Made by a program: the position numbers and the translations under genes. Below the pieces are notes generated by a model that saw only the letters and a program-made list of their open reading frames with translations, was not told the origin of the DNA and made no database searches. Below, piece after piece: positions 30,808 through 40,773 of a stretch of 64,000 nucleotides of DNA. Each line of letters begins with the position of its first letter. Position 1 is the stretch's first letter. Source of the stretch: Pseudoxanthomonas sp. PXM02 (lineage in GTDB: Bacteria; Pseudomonadota; Gammaproteobacteria; Xanthomonadales; Xanthomonadaceae); NCBI RefSeq assembly GCF_014851805.1, contig NZ_JACVAK010000003.1, positions 147,501 through 211,500 on the forward strand. Reading direction: 5' to 3'.

Positions 30808-31626
30808 ATGTGCCCTCGCGCCGACTCCTCCCGTACCGGCGAACGCGCCGCTGCGCTCGCTGCCGCGGACGTGCAGGTGCTCGCATCGGCCTTGGCGATC
30901 GCGCCCGCCGATCCGGCGGGCGTGCACGAGGCGCGCAAGAGCGTCCGCCGCCTGCGCTCGCTGCTGCAGTTGGGACGGCGTGCGCTGGGCCGGGATGCGG
31001 TCGATGCGATCGATCTCGACCTGCGCCTGCTGGCCGGCGACCTGTCTGCACTGCGCGACGGCCAGGTGGTGCAGGACACGGCCCGGCAGATGGTGTACGC
31101 CACCACGGACCCCGGAGACCGCGCCAACTGGGACGCGCTGCTGGCACTGCTGGTCGAGCGCCAGCAGCAACGGCTCGCCGACACGCTGCACGACGATCCC
31201 GGTTTCATGCGCCGGCAGGCACAGGCCCACCGGCAGGCCGAACGCCTGCAACAGCTGCGCTGGCACCGTCTGCACGCCGACGATCTGCGCCACGCGCTGG
31301 AACGCTCGATACGGCGGCAGGCGCGCGCGGAGGCAACGGCACTCACCTCGGGCAATGTCGATGACCTGCACGACTGGCGCCGTCGTTCGCGCCGGCTGCG
31401 CATGCAGCTGAGCGCGCTGCGCAAACTGCACGTGCGACCGCACGGCGATTCGCGCGACACCTTGAGCCTGCGGCATGTCGCCAAGCTGGTGGACCAGCTG
31501 GGCGCCCTGCAGGACCTGGCCCTGCTGTCGCAGGCACTGGAAGCCCTCGAACCCGACCGTCCGCGCGCCCGACCTGCCGCCAGCCGCCGCGCCAGGACGC
31601 CTTCCCCCATCCAGCCGTTGGCCTGA
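30808..31626 (+). CDS. CHAD domain protein
   Basis: This 272-residue helical, Arg/His-rich protein carries two CHAD half-repeats: VHEARKSVRRLRSLLQL near residue 40 and LHDWRRRSRRLRMQLSAL near 190. CHAD domains bind inorganic polyphosphate through their conserved basic helices, and some localise to polyphosphate granules. The C-terminal 30 residues are Pro/Arg-rich and disordered-looking. It is divergent from the small DNA-binding gene and upstream of a c-di-GMP gene. No polyphosphate kinase is in view. Confidence 0.87.
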   Translation: MCPRADSSRTGERAAALAAADVQVLASALAIAPADPAGVHEARKSVRRLRSLLQLGRRALGRDAVDAIDLDLRLLAGDLSALRDGQVVQDTARQMVYATTDPGDRANWDALLALLVERQQQRLADTLHDDPGFMRRQAQAHRQAERLQQLRWHRLHADDLRHALERSIRRQARAEATALTSGNVDDLHDWRRRSRRLRMQLSALRKLHVRPHGDSRDTLSLRHVAKLVDQLGALQDLALLSQALEALEPDRPRARPAASRRARTPSPIQPLA

Positions 31627-31853
31627 CCCGGTTCACGGACGCTGCCGCCGACGCCGCCACATCAAGAACGTCACCCTGGGGCCGATAGTGACCCATACGG
31701 TCCCTCCGACCGTCGTCCGGGATGTCCCGGGTCGGCGGAGAGGCCGCGGATCCGGTGTTCCGGCATGCGGTCGAACTGGCACGAAGCCTGCATCCCCCCA
31801 GGATCGGCTCCGGGCGGCTCGCCCTCCCCCTTACGCAGGATCAAGGCCCGAAG

Positions 31854-34547
31854 GTGGATTCCACCCCCGCCCCTCCCGGCGACGCTCCGGCGCCGTCGGC
31901 TCCGCTCCCCCGTCGCGCGGGCCTGCCGCCGCTGGCGTGGGCGGCGGCTGTCCTGCTGGCGGGCCTGGCATGCACCTCGATCGTGGCCTACCGCGAATGG
32001 CATGACCTGCAGCAGCGCGCGGAAGACGCGCGCCGCGCGCTGGCCGATGCCGGCGCGTCCCAGTTGCGCATGCCGCTGGAGCAGGCGGCATCGATGCTGC
32101 GCGCCATGCAGACCGTGTTCCTGTCCAACGACCAGATGGACCAGGCGCGCTTCAGCCAGTACCACGCCAGCCTGCGCAGCCCGCTCGCGCCGGGGTCGTA
32201 CACCGCGGTGGCGTTCGCACGCCGATCGCCGGCCGACCAGCCCCTGGCCGACCACGTCTCGTACCGTTACCAGTTCGTCGCGCCTTACCAGGCGAACGCG
32301 TCGCTGATCGGCTTCGACATGGTCACGCAGAAGGCCAACCTGGCCGCGCTGCTGCGTGCACGCGACACCGACACGGTCGTGATCTCCGCCCCGTTCGCGC
32401 TGCGCCAGAGCACACCCGCCGGCCAGAACCCGCTGGGCGTGACGATGCGTCTGCCGGTGTACTCCGACGGTCCCACGCCGGGCACACCCAACCAGCGGCG
32501 CGCCCGCGAGATCGGCGCGCTGGCCATCGGCATCCGCCTGCAGCCGCTGGTCGAAACCGCGATGGCCGGTGCGGTGCTCGACGGCTTCCGCGTGCGCCTG
32601 TACGACGCCACCGCGGATGCGCATCCGTTCTACGACTCCGGCACCGCCGTCGCGACGGGCCTGCCCGCGCAGGTGCGCCGGCTGGACTTCGGCGGCCGGC
32701 AGTGGCGCCTCGAGATGCAGGCACGACCGCAGCCGCTGGACAGCGGGCGCCTGCAGGCCATCGTGGCCGGCGGCGGCGTGATCAGCCTACTGCTGGCGGC
32801 CCTCACCTGGTCGCTGACCACCACGCGCCATCGCGCGGTGACGCTGGGCCAGCAGATGAGCCAGCGCTACCGTGAGAGCGAACTGCGCTTCCGCGCCCTC
32901 AACGAACTGCTGCCCGCGCTGGTGCTGCTGGCCGACGCCCGCGACGGCCGCATCGTCTACGTCAACCAGGCAGCACGCCTGCGCCTGGGCGACACCACCG
33001 GACTGCCGCTGTCCACGCTGTTCTCCGATCCGCAGCTGCAGGCGCGTGCGCGCGACGCCGTCGCGATCGGCAACGACTGGGGCAACCTGGAAGCCGTGCT
33101 GCTCAGCCCGGACGGCGGTGCCTTCTGGGCCAGCGCGTCGATCGCGCAGGTCGACATGGACGGCAGCGCGCACCTGCTGATGGTGGCCACGGACATTTCC
33201 GAGCAGCGCGAACTGACCGAACGCCTCAGCTACCAGGCCACCCACGACGCACTGACCGAACTGTGCAATCGGCGCGAGTTCGAACGCCGTGTGGAAGAGG
33301 CGCTCAGCGAACGCAAGGGCCGCGCCGTCTGCGATCCCTGCGCGCTGCTGTACATCGACCTGGACCAGTTCAAGCTGATCAACGACGTGTCCGGCCACAT
33401 GGCGGGCGACCAGTTGCTCGCCCAGCTGGCGCTGGCGATGCGCCAGCAGCTGCGCGGTGGCGACGTGCTCGCGCGCCTGGGTGGCGACGAATTCGGCCTG
33501 ATGGCCTTCCACGTGGATGCCGAAGGCGCACGCGCGCTGGCCGAACGCCTGCGCGAACGCATCGAGGCGCTGATGTTCGTGTGGCAGGACCGCACCTACA
33601 CCGTCAGCGCCAGCATCGGCGTGGTGGTGGTCGACCAGCAGGAGCCCACGCTGAAGGACCTGCTGGCGTGGGCGGACACCGCCTGCTACCTGGCCAAGGA
33701 GAACGGCCGCAACCGCGTGCACATGTACCGCGAGGACAACGAGACCACGCGCCGGCATGGCGAGATGGAATGGGCCAACCGCCTGCGCTGGGCGATGGAC
33801 CAGGACCGCCTGCTGCTGGACTACCAGGAGATCGTGCCGCTCGACGGGCGCGACACCGCCACCAGCATCGAACTGCTGCTGCGGTTGCGCGACGAGGACG
33901 GCGGCATCGTGCTGCCGGGCGCGTTCCTGCCCGCCGCCGAGCGCTATGGCCTGATGCCGGCGATCGACCGCTGGGTGATCCGCAACGCGCTGGCCCATTT
34001 CGGCGAACTGCACCATTCGGGCATGCGCCTGGGCACGTGCGCGATCAACCTGTCCGGCGCCAGCATCGAGGACGAAGGTCTCGCCGACTTCATCCTCGCC
34101 CGCATCACCGAGTACGCGGTGCCGCCGCATGCGCTGTGCTTCGAGATCACCGAGACCGTCGCGGTGCGCAACCTGCTGAAGGTGGTCGGCGTGATCGAAC
34201 GCCTGCGCCGCGTCGGCTGCCGCATCGCGCTGGACGACTTCGGCGCCGGCATGTCGTCCTTCGGTTACCTGAAGAACCTGCCGGCGGACCTGATCAAGAT
34301 CGACGGCAGCTTCATCCGCGATCTCGAAACCGACCCGATGAGCCGCACCATCGTCAGCGCCATCGCGCAGATCGGCCACCAGCGCGGCCTGAAGGTCGTG
34401 GCCGAGTGGGTCGCCAGCCCGAAGATCTGCGACGCACTGCGCTCGCTCGGCGTGGACTACGGCCAGGGCTACGCGCTGCACCGCCCCGAGCGCGTGCTGT
34501 TCCAGCGCGAGGAACCGCCGCCGCGCCGTCTCGCGGTGGTGCGCTGA
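31854..34547 (+). CDS. Membrane c-di-GMP enzyme: CHASE-like, PAS, GGDEF and EAL domains
   Basis: From GTG 31854 this is an 897-residue protein. It has a membrane segment near residues 28-50, a periplasmic CHASE-like domain, a second membrane segment near 345-365, a PAS domain (about 380-490), GGDEF at 543-547 and a C-terminal EAL domain. The cyclase motif GGDEF is intact, with the inhibitory-site pattern RxxD (RGGD) five residues before it. The EAL motif reads ELL (Glu673 kept), and INLSG, CFEITET, LDDFGAG, IKIDG and VAEWV keep the other metal and catalytic positions. Both activities are possible. GTG has AAGG 7 bases upstream; ATG 31722 is in frame but sits in a hairpin without a ribosome-binding site. 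Confidence 0.88.
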   Translation: MDSTPAPPGDAPAPSAPLPRRAGLPPLAWAAAVLLAGLACTSIVAYREWHDLQQRAEDARRALADAGASQLRMPLEQAASMLRAMQTVFLSNDQMDQARFSQYHASLRSPLAPGSYTAVAFARRSPADQPLADHVSYRYQFVAPYQANASLIGFDMVTQKANLAALLRARDTDTVVISAPFALRQSTPAGQNPLGVTMRLPVYSDGPTPGTPNQRRAREIGALAIGIRLQPLVETAMAGAVLDGFRVRLYDATADAHPFYDSGTAVATGLPAQVRRLDFGGRQWRLEMQARPQPLDSGRLQAIVAGGGVISLLLAALTWSLTTTRHRAVTLGQQMSQRYRESELRFRALNELLPALVLLADARDGRIVYVNQAARLRLGDTTGLPLSTLFSDPQLQARARDAVAIGNDWGNLEAVLLSPDGGAFWASASIAQVDMDGSAHLLMVATDISEQRELTERLSYQATHDALTELCNRREFERRVEEALSERKGRAVCDPCALLYIDLDQFKLINDVSGHMAGDQLLAQLALAMRQQLRGGDVLARLGGDEFGLMAFHVDAEGARALAERLRERIEALMFVWQDRTYTVSASIGVVVVDQQEPTLKDLLAWADTACYLAKENGRNRVHMYREDNETTRRHGEMEWANRLRWAMDQDRLLLDYQEIVPLDGRDTATSIELLLRLRDEDGGIVLPGAFLPAAERYGLMPAIDRWVIRNALAHFGELHHSGMRLGTCAINLSGASIEDEGLADFILARITEYAVPPHALCFEITETVAVRNLLKVVGVIERLRRVGCRIALDDFGAGMSSFGYLKNLPADLIKIDGSFIRDLETDPMSRTIVSAIAQIGHQRGLKVVAEWVASPKICDALRSLGVDYGQGYALHRPERVLFQREEPPPRRLAVVR

Positions 34548-34553
34548 GGCGGC

Positions 34554-35669
34554 CTAGTCCTTCGGGGTGTCGATCGCGTGCGGCCGCACGTATTCGAGCA
34601 GGCTGACCAGCGTCTTGCCCGGCTCCTCCCACGGCATCATGTGGGCCGAATGCTCGAACCAGACGCCCTGCTTGTACGGGGCCTGCACGCGCGCCAGCCA
34701 GGCCGCGGTGGGTTCGGACGGCGTGGTGTAGTCGTGCCGTCCCATGAACATCACCACCGGAATGGGGAAGCGCTCCACGCCGGTGAAGTCGACGCGCAGG
34801 AATTCGTCCAGCAGCCGACCGAGCGAGAACACGCTGCCCGCGTTGATCGCGCAGCGCGCGGTGTCGTCATAGTCGGGTGACAGCCGTGGGCCCTGGTAGA
34901 AGTACTTCGAGTCTTCCCGGTAAGCGGTGAGTCCGCCGTAGAACTGCGGCCACTTGCGCGCGATGATGATGCGCTCGCGGGTGATCGGCTGGTCGCCGGG
35001 ATACGGCGCGATCGATTCCATCTCGCGCACCGCTTCGGCGTTGCCTTTCTCGCGCGCGGTGCGCAGGCCGTAGTCGAAGCTGACCTGCTCGTTGGTGCGC
35101 ACGTTGATCACCTGGCCGATGCCGACGTAGGCATGGAACAGGTCCGGCCGCTGCAGGGCCGCATGCATCGCCACCACCGTACCCCAGCTGTGCGCCATCA
35201 GCACCAGCTTGCGCTTGTGGTAGCGGCTGCGCAGGTGCTCGGCCAGGGCGATGGCGTCGTCGACGTAGCGCTGCACCTGCAGCGTGTCGGCGACCGCGTC
35301 CTGCGGGTTCAGCGTCAGCGTCTTGCCCGCGCCACGCTGGTCGTAGTTCACGACGGTGAAGTATTCCTCCAGCGGGCGCTGGAACTGCCACAGCGTGGGG
35401 ATGATCGGCGACGCTGGCCCGCCGTGCACGAACAGCACCATCGGGTTGTCGCGGTCCTGGCCGCGGACGTTCACCCATTGGCGGATGCCGCCGATCTCGA
35501 CGGCGTACTCCTCCTGCACGCCCTCCGGCGCGACGATGCGGCCCAGGTCGGCAACGATCTCCCGCGCCGGCGCGTAGCTCGAGCGGTCCGGGCAGGCGTC
35601 CTGCGCTTCGGCCTGCAACGGCGACAGCGCGGCGGCGACGAGCACGAAGGTGGCGGCGATGGACTTCAT
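34554..35669 (-). CDS. Exported alpha/beta-hydrolase (proline iminopeptidase-like, S33)
   Basis: The 371-residue protein has a signal peptide (MKSIAATFVLVAAALSPLQAEA), the oxyanion motif HGGP at 82-85, YDQRGAGKT and the nucleophile elbow AHSWGT with Ser161. The C-terminal Asp (GRHDYTTP) and His (EHSAHMMPWE) complete a triad. This pattern is that of S33 aminopeptidases and related hydrolases. A strong ribosome-binding site AAGGAG precedes ATG 35669. It is convergent with the c-di-GMP gene with a 6-base gap. It is likely a periplasmic hydrolase; the substrate is inferred only. Confidence 0.87.
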   Translation of the reverse strand: MKSIAATFVLVAAALSPLQAEAQDACPDRSSYAPAREIVADLGRIVAPEGVQEEYAVEIGGIRQWVNVRGQDRDNPMVLFVHGGPASPIIPTLWQFQRPLEEYFTVVNYDQRGAGKTLTLNPQDAVADTLQVQRYVDDAIALAEHLRSRYHKRKLVLMAHSWGTVVAMHAALQRPDLFHAYVGIGQVINVRTNEQVSFDYGLRTAREKGNAEAVREMESIAPYPGDQPITRERIIIARKWPQFYGGLTAYREDSKYFYQGPRLSPDYDDTARCAINAGSVFSLGRLLDEFLRVDFTGVERFPIPVVMFMGRHDYTTPSEPTAAWLARVQAPYKQGVWFEHSAHMMPWEEPGKTLVSLLEYVRPHAIDTPKD

Positions 35670-35840
35670 GGACACTCCTTGCAGCCTCGACGGTGTCGCC
35701 ATTGTCGGTGACCGTTCGCCGGCACGCACCGGCCGATGGTCGTGGTGGACGCGCTGCCGGTCACGCTTCCGCGCGATCGCGCGGCTTCTTCCGCTGCGTC
35801 GCTTGGGGTCTAATGCAACAGGGAGAAACGCGAGGACACG

Positions 35841-37421
35841 ATGAAAGCATGGATGTGGGCCATCTGCCTGCTGGCGACGACGCAGGGAGTAGCGGCGCAG
35901 TCGGCGACACCCGTCGATTCGCATGATGCGCACCATCAGCAGCCGCCCGCTGCCGCGTCGCTTGGCAAGACCGGCCCGGCGTTGCGCGAGAAGCGCAAGC
36001 AAGGCGTATCACCCGCTTACGCGCGTCAATGGCGCGATGCGATGGCGTTGGGCGACCAGGACGATGTGGCCGCCGCGGACCGCGCGCTCGCCCAGGTCAT
36101 GGCGCATCGGGAATTCGCAACGCTGAGCGAGGACGAGCAGCGCGCGACCTGGTCACGCGCGGCGTGGATGGCAGTACGTCTGGGCGACCACGACCGCGCA
36201 CGCCGCTGGGCCACGCGCGCGATCGATGCGGGCTCCGATGACCCCGACAACGTCTACCTGCTCGCACAACTGGATGCGCGCGATGGCGCGCACGGCGCCG
36301 CTGCCACCCGGTTGCGCGACCTGGCCGTCCGCTGGCCGCACGTCCTCGCCCATCTGGACACCGGCTTCGTGATGCAGACCGCCCGGCAGGCGCCGGAGGG
36401 CACCCCCATCCGGCTGCAGGTGCTGGAGGCGCTGCTGCAGGCGAACTGGGACGCCAACGGGCTGGGGGCTGGCGACCTGTGGTACCAGCTCGCCCTGCTC
36501 TACCAGGCACGCGGTGATGCCGAGGGTGTACGTCGCGCGGTGGCACTTACCACGTCGCCGGAAGCACTGGTGAAGTTCCGCGTGGACCGGCGTTTCGATG
36601 CACTGCTGGATCGCAACGAAGCGGCCTTCGACATCGCCGCGGCCGCGAAGCGTCGCATGGAGCACCTGCGTGCGCTCGCAGCGGAGCGTCCCCGCAACCT
36701 GGAAGTCCGCATGGAGTTGGGCTCGGCGCTGCTGGCCGTCGGCCAACACGCCGACGTCGTCACGCTGGCGACCACGACACTGGGCGCCGTCTCTGCTGCG
36801 CCAACGGAAACACCGGCCTTCGACGATCCCGACTACGAGGTGTGGATCATCAACGCCCGTGCCATCGCGCAACGGCGCCTGGGCAGGCTGTACGACGCGC
36901 AGGCCGACCTGTTCCGCGGCACGTTGATGTCCGAGTCCGGCGACTTGAACGTCAGCCAGGCGCTCAACCTCGGCCAGTTCCTCTGCCAACGCGGTCGTCC
37001 CGACGAAGCCCTCGCCGCGATCGACAACGTCGGCCAGATGAGTGGCTATGGCCGCATGGTGCAAGCGTCCATCGAACACTGCGCCGCGGTCCAGCGGCAG
37101 GATGCCGCCGCCGCGAAACGCGCGCTCGCCTATCTGGGCGAACATCGCGAGGATTCGCTGGAGATATGGATCTGGGCGCTGGTCGAAGCCAACCGGATGG
37201 ACGATGCCGCAGCCGGACTGATCGCCGCGCTGGCGGCGCCCGCAACCCGCGGCGACCTGCTGGCGGCGGTGCAGGAGTACCGCGAGCCCGCGCCGCTGCC
37301 CGCCTTCGAACCCGTGCAGGCACGGTGGCGCGCGCTGCTCGCGCGCGACGACGTGCGCAAGGCGGTGGCGGACGTCGGTCGCATCGAGCGCCAGCCGATC
37401 TTCGCCAGCAGCGGCATCTGA
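35841..37421 (+). CDS. Exported TPR-like repeat protein
   Basis: This 526-residue protein has a signal peptide ending at QGVAAQ, a short His/Pro-rich stretch (HDAHHQQPPAAA) and then mostly paired helices resembling tetratricopeptide repeats, for example WMAVRLGDHDRARRWATRA and LGQFLCQRGRPDEALAAID. TPR proteins hold together protein complexes. No catalytic motif is seen. It is divergent from the S33-like hydrolase and convergent with the DUF1801 gene. The function is unknown. Confidence 0.8.
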   Translation: MKAWMWAICLLATTQGVAAQSATPVDSHDAHHQQPPAAASLGKTGPALREKRKQGVSPAYARQWRDAMALGDQDDVAAADRALAQVMAHREFATLSEDEQRATWSRAAWMAVRLGDHDRARRWATRAIDAGSDDPDNVYLLAQLDARDGAHGAAATRLRDLAVRWPHVLAHLDTGFVMQTARQAPEGTPIRLQVLEALLQANWDANGLGAGDLWYQLALLYQARGDAEGVRRAVALTTSPEALVKFRVDRRFDALLDRNEAAFDIAAAAKRRMEHLRALAAERPRNLEVRMELGSALLAVGQHADVVTLATTTLGAVSAAPTETPAFDDPDYEVWIINARAIAQRRLGRLYDAQADLFRGTLMSESGDLNVSQALNLGQFLCQRGRPDEALAAIDNVGQMSGYGRMVQASIEHCAAVQRQDAAAAKRALAYLGEHREDSLEIWIWALVEANRMDDAAAGLIAALAAPATRGDLLAAVQEYREPAPLPAFEPVQARWRALLARDDVRKAVADVGRIERQPIFASSGI

Positions 37422-37435
37422 CGCCGCCGTCGACG

Positions 37436-37825
37436 TCAGGCGTGGACCATCCACTGCCGCAGTAGCGACTGCAGTGCGGCGGCGTGCGCATCCACGTCCT
37501 GCACACCGGCGAACGTCCAGGTTGCCCGATCGGCACCCAGCCACGTCAGCAGCCCGTCCGGATCGGCAATCGCGCCGTCCGGAACCGCCTTCTTGCCCGC
37601 GCCCAGATGCAGCACCAGCAACAGGCGGTCCGCGCGCCGCAACTGCATCGTCGCGAAGTGGCGACCCTCCACATGGAAGCTCGGCGCGTTCCACTTGATG
37701 CCCTCGCCGATACGCGGATCGGCGGCCAGGATCACCGCACGCAGGCGACGCAATGCGACGTCCTGCGGATGCGCGAGTGTGGTGAGGAAGTCCTCGACCT
37801 CGTTCGACTTGGCGGGTGGTGTCAT
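37436..37825 (-). CDS. DUF1801 domain protein
   Basis: This 129-residue protein shows the DUF1801 pattern: VEDFLTTLAHPQDVALRRLRA at the start, IKWNAPSFHVEGRHFATM in the middle and a helical C terminus. The fold is related to YdhG/Fjo20-type proteins of unknown function; IKW(N)APS is the conserved core. A ribosome-binding site AAGGAA precedes ATG 37825. Nothing nearby indicates its role. Confidence 0.84.
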   Translation of the reverse strand: MTPPAKSNEVEDFLTTLAHPQDVALRRLRAVILAADPRIGEGIKWNAPSFHVEGRHFATMQLRRADRLLLVLHLGAGKKAVPDGAIADPDGLLTWLGADRATWTFAGVQDVDAHAAALQSLLRQWMVHA

Positions 37826-38227
37826 GGCGCAGTTCCTTTCGAATCCCGCTGCACGCGATCCGTGCTGAGTCGACAGTACAGCATGTTGCTGAGTACGCCC
37901 GGCTCGCGGGTAAAGCTTTGGGCCTGGCGGCGTGCTAGCAGCCGTGCCTTGTCCGCGTATTGCCGTCCACTGGATGGCCACCATCGCTCGTCGCGCCGCA
38001 GCCATGAGCCGCACCTGCCCCGCGCATCGTCACCCGGGCATGCACCAGTTGGGGGTATCCGGCGGCCACACGCGCAACGGCGCTCGACAGGCACCCGCTG
38101 CACAGGGTCCCGTTGGACGCTGGACGATGGATGGGCTTATGCTCGGCCGGCAGTGCCCCTGGGGAGGGTCCTCTGCATACAACGGCACTGTGCATCTCGC
38201 TTCCTTTTCACTTTAAGGGGTCCAGGC
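37826..38227. other. 402-base non-coding region upstream of the TonB-dependent receptor
   Basis: No convincing gene is visible here. A small dyad CAGCA-TGT-TGCTG lies at 37879-37891 and a 7-base repeat GCTGAGT occurs at 37864-37870 and 37888-37894. Neither is strong. The region should hold the promoters of the receptor gene and the DUF1801 gene, but I see no clear -35/-10 pair. Confidence 0.5.
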
Positions 38228-40681
38228 ATGCTCATCCGCACCACATGCAATGCACGACGCCACACGCTGGCGCTCGCCCTGGCATCGGCGCTGCTCGCCA
38301 GCGGCACCGCGATCGCGCAGGAACAGGAGCTTTCGGCCACTCCGCAGCCACAGCGTGAGGAAAGCGCCGATTCCACTACCTTGGACAAGGTGATCGTCAC
38401 GGCGCGAAAGCGCGAGGAGAGCATCCTCGAGGTGCCGATGAATATCACGGTGGTGTCCGCGCTCGAGCTTGGAGACCGCAACATCGCCAACGTGCAGGAC
38501 ATCTACCGCACCATCGCAGGCGGCTCAAGCCCGACAGGCCAGTTGATCCTGCGCGGCCTGGTCGGTGGCAACACCGCGGTACCAGGTACCACCAGCCAGT
38601 TTGTCGATGGAATACCTTTCGATTTCGGCAATGTCTTCGACATCGAGCAGGTGGAAGTGCTCCGCGGACCGCAAGGGACACTGTGGGGGTCCAACGCCAT
38701 CGGCGGCACGGTACAGATGCGTACGCGCCGCCCGCAGTTCAACGATTTCGAGCTCTTTACCACCTTGGTCGGTGAGGAAGAGAAGAACGGATCGGGTACC
38801 CGTACGCGAGCGCAGGCCGGCATGAATGTCCCGCTGGTGGACGACACGCTCGCGTTGCGCATCGCCGCCAGCGTCAGCAACTCGCCGGGCAAGATCGTGA
38901 ATGCCTACACCGGAAACGCCTACAAGGCGGAGGGTGAATTCCTGCGCACGCAACTGCGTTGGCAACCGATGGAAGACCTGAACATCAACTTCGGCCACAT
39001 CTGGACCGCCACCGACACCCGCGGCACCGTCAACGCGGACCGCTCGATCGCCGGCTACTACTGGGTACCCGAGCTGACCGCCAATCCCGCTTCACCGTGG
39101 GGCTACGACGTCGATTTCACGACCGTCGACTGTCCGGAGGGCGCCGAGCGGCCCGCATGCCGCGCCACTTCGCCGCGGGTGAGGTCCGACAGAAAGTACA
39201 CGATCTACGAACTGCTCGATGGCTGGAGCCGCGACACGACCAGCCTCTATTCGATCAGTGCCGACCATGACGACCTGTTCGGCATCATGTCGATGCACTA
39301 CGTGGGTTCTTACCGCAAGGAATTCAGCAACTCGCTGGACAACTGGTCACGGCTCGACCTTGAGGATATGGGACTGACGTGGATCATCAATCGCGACACC
39401 TCCTATCGCACGACCCACGAGCTCCGCTTTCAGAATCTGGAGCGCGTGGGCGGATTTGACTGGACGGTGGGCCTGTTCCAGGACCGCGCCTGGTCGGGTT
39501 ACAACCCGAGCACGCAATGGCAGTACCACCAGACCGATCCGCAGAGCGTCGCCGTGTTCTCGGCATGGAACGACTACTTCGGCTACGGCTTCACCGATCT
39601 TGGGATCAACAACGTCGCCGAGCTCGGACAGGCGCTGTACGGCAATCCCGCCGCGAACTACAACCTGACCACCTTCCACGACTATTCGCGCGAGCGTGCG
39701 GCATTCGGTGAGCTTAGCTACCTGTTTGAAACCGGCATCGGCAAGTTCGAGCTGACCGGCGGCATCCGTTTCTTCGACCTGGAGGACTCGACTGCGTTCC
39801 AGCGCAGCGGCATCTGGTTCGGCACCGACGTGGATGGCAGCCCCTTCTTCAATGAGGCATATGGCGGTGAAGAGTCGGGGAACCGGAAGAAGTTCAGCGT
39901 CTCTTACATGCCCAACGACAACATGAATCTGTATGCGCTGTATTCGGAGGGCTATCGCGCAGGCGGCAACAACGCTCCCCTCCCCACCAGTTGCCTGGCT
40001 GACGACTTCGTCGGCGGCTACAAGCCGCGCTATAACAGCGACCAGATCGAGAACAAGGAACTCGGATTCAAGGCTGCCATGTTCGACCGCAGGCTGAGGA
40101 TCTCCTCCGCGGTCTACCGCATCGACTGGAGCGAGACCTGGGCGTCGGTCTACATGCCGAGCTGCGGATTCAGCTACACGACCAATACGCCGGGCGAGTC
40201 GGCCAAGTCACAGGGCCTGGAGTTCGAAAGCTCCCTTGCGCTCGGAAATGCCACCACGCTGACCTTCAACTACGGTTACACCGACTCCGAACTTACCGCC
40301 GACAACGAAGCCCTGCAGGCCGAAGCAGGCGACGACATGACCATGGTGCCCAAGTACAACGCCTACCTGGCTCTGGATCAGGGCTTCAACCTGTTCGGCC
40401 GGCAGGCATTCGGACGGGTGGACGTGGCAACCTACGGAGAATACAAGTCGCACTTCAACACGCGACCGCAGGACGTATCTCCGTCCTACACCACGGTCAA
40501 CGTATCCGGCCGCATCCATCTGAACGAGAACGCAGTGCTCAGCCTGCACGTGGACAATCTGTTCAACGAGGAATACATCACCTATCGCTCCGCGCGGTCG
40601 CGTACTTCCACGCGACAGGCACTCTACGAGCGCTATGGCGACGAGCGCAGCTTCGCGGTGCGCCTCGACTACAGCTTCTGA
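38228..40681 (+). CDS. TonB-dependent receptor
   Basis: This 817-residue outer-membrane protein takes up a ligand with energy from TonB. It has a signal peptide ending near residue 30 (SGTAIAQ), a TonB box (DKVIVTA, 53-59), a plug domain (about 60-170, with VEVLRGPQGTLWGSNAIGGTV) and a 22-strand barrel ending in the terminal Phe of LDYSF. A ribosome-binding site AAGGGG precedes ATG 38228. No transport, enzyme or regulator gene for one ligand is adjacent, so the substrate is open: siderophore, glycan or other. Its G+C content appears a little lower than its neighbours. Confidence 0.93.
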   Translation: MLIRTTCNARRHTLALALASALLASGTAIAQEQELSATPQPQREESADSTTLDKVIVTARKREESILEVPMNITVVSALELGDRNIANVQDIYRTIAGGSSPTGQLILRGLVGGNTAVPGTTSQFVDGIPFDFGNVFDIEQVEVLRGPQGTLWGSNAIGGTVQMRTRRPQFNDFELFTTLVGEEEKNGSGTRTRAQAGMNVPLVDDTLALRIAASVSNSPGKIVNAYTGNAYKAEGEFLRTQLRWQPMEDLNINFGHIWTATDTRGTVNADRSIAGYYWVPELTANPASPWGYDVDFTTVDCPEGAERPACRATSPRVRSDRKYTIYELLDGWSRDTTSLYSISADHDDLFGIMSMHYVGSYRKEFSNSLDNWSRLDLEDMGLTWIINRDTSYRTTHELRFQNLERVGGFDWTVGLFQDRAWSGYNPSTQWQYHQTDPQSVAVFSAWNDYFGYGFTDLGINNVAELGQALYGNPAANYNLTTFHDYSRERAAFGELSYLFETGIGKFELTGGIRFFDLEDSTAFQRSGIWFGTDVDGSPFFNEAYGGEESGNRKKFSVSYMPNDNMNLYALYSEGYRAGGNNAPLPTSCLADDFVGGYKPRYNSDQIENKELGFKAAMFDRRLRISSAVYRIDWSETWASVYMPSCGFSYTTNTPGESAKSQGLEFESSLALGNATTLTFNYGYTDSELTADNEALQAEAGDDMTMVPKYNAYLALDQGFNLFGRQAFGRVDVATYGEYKSHFNTRPQDVSPSYTTVNVSGRIHLNENAVLSLHVDNLFNEEYITYRSARSRTSTRQALYERYGDERSFAVRLDYSF

Positions 40682-40773
40682 GGGCAGCACACGGGGGCGG
40701 CGACGCGATATCGCCGTCCCCGGCGAAATAGTCGTCCGCGCTCCATCCCCCCGTAACGGGCACTTGCGACACG

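Noticed and set aside
31680-31853. Possible c-di-GMP riboswitch before the GGDEF-EAL gene
   Set aside because: The region has a CCGGGA/TCCCGG hairpin but lacks the conserved GEMM core bases, so a riboswitch call is not justified.
37932-38216. 94-codon open frame upstream of the TonB-dependent receptor
   Set aside because: No ribosome-binding site, no recognisable pattern, and it lies in the expected regulatory region.
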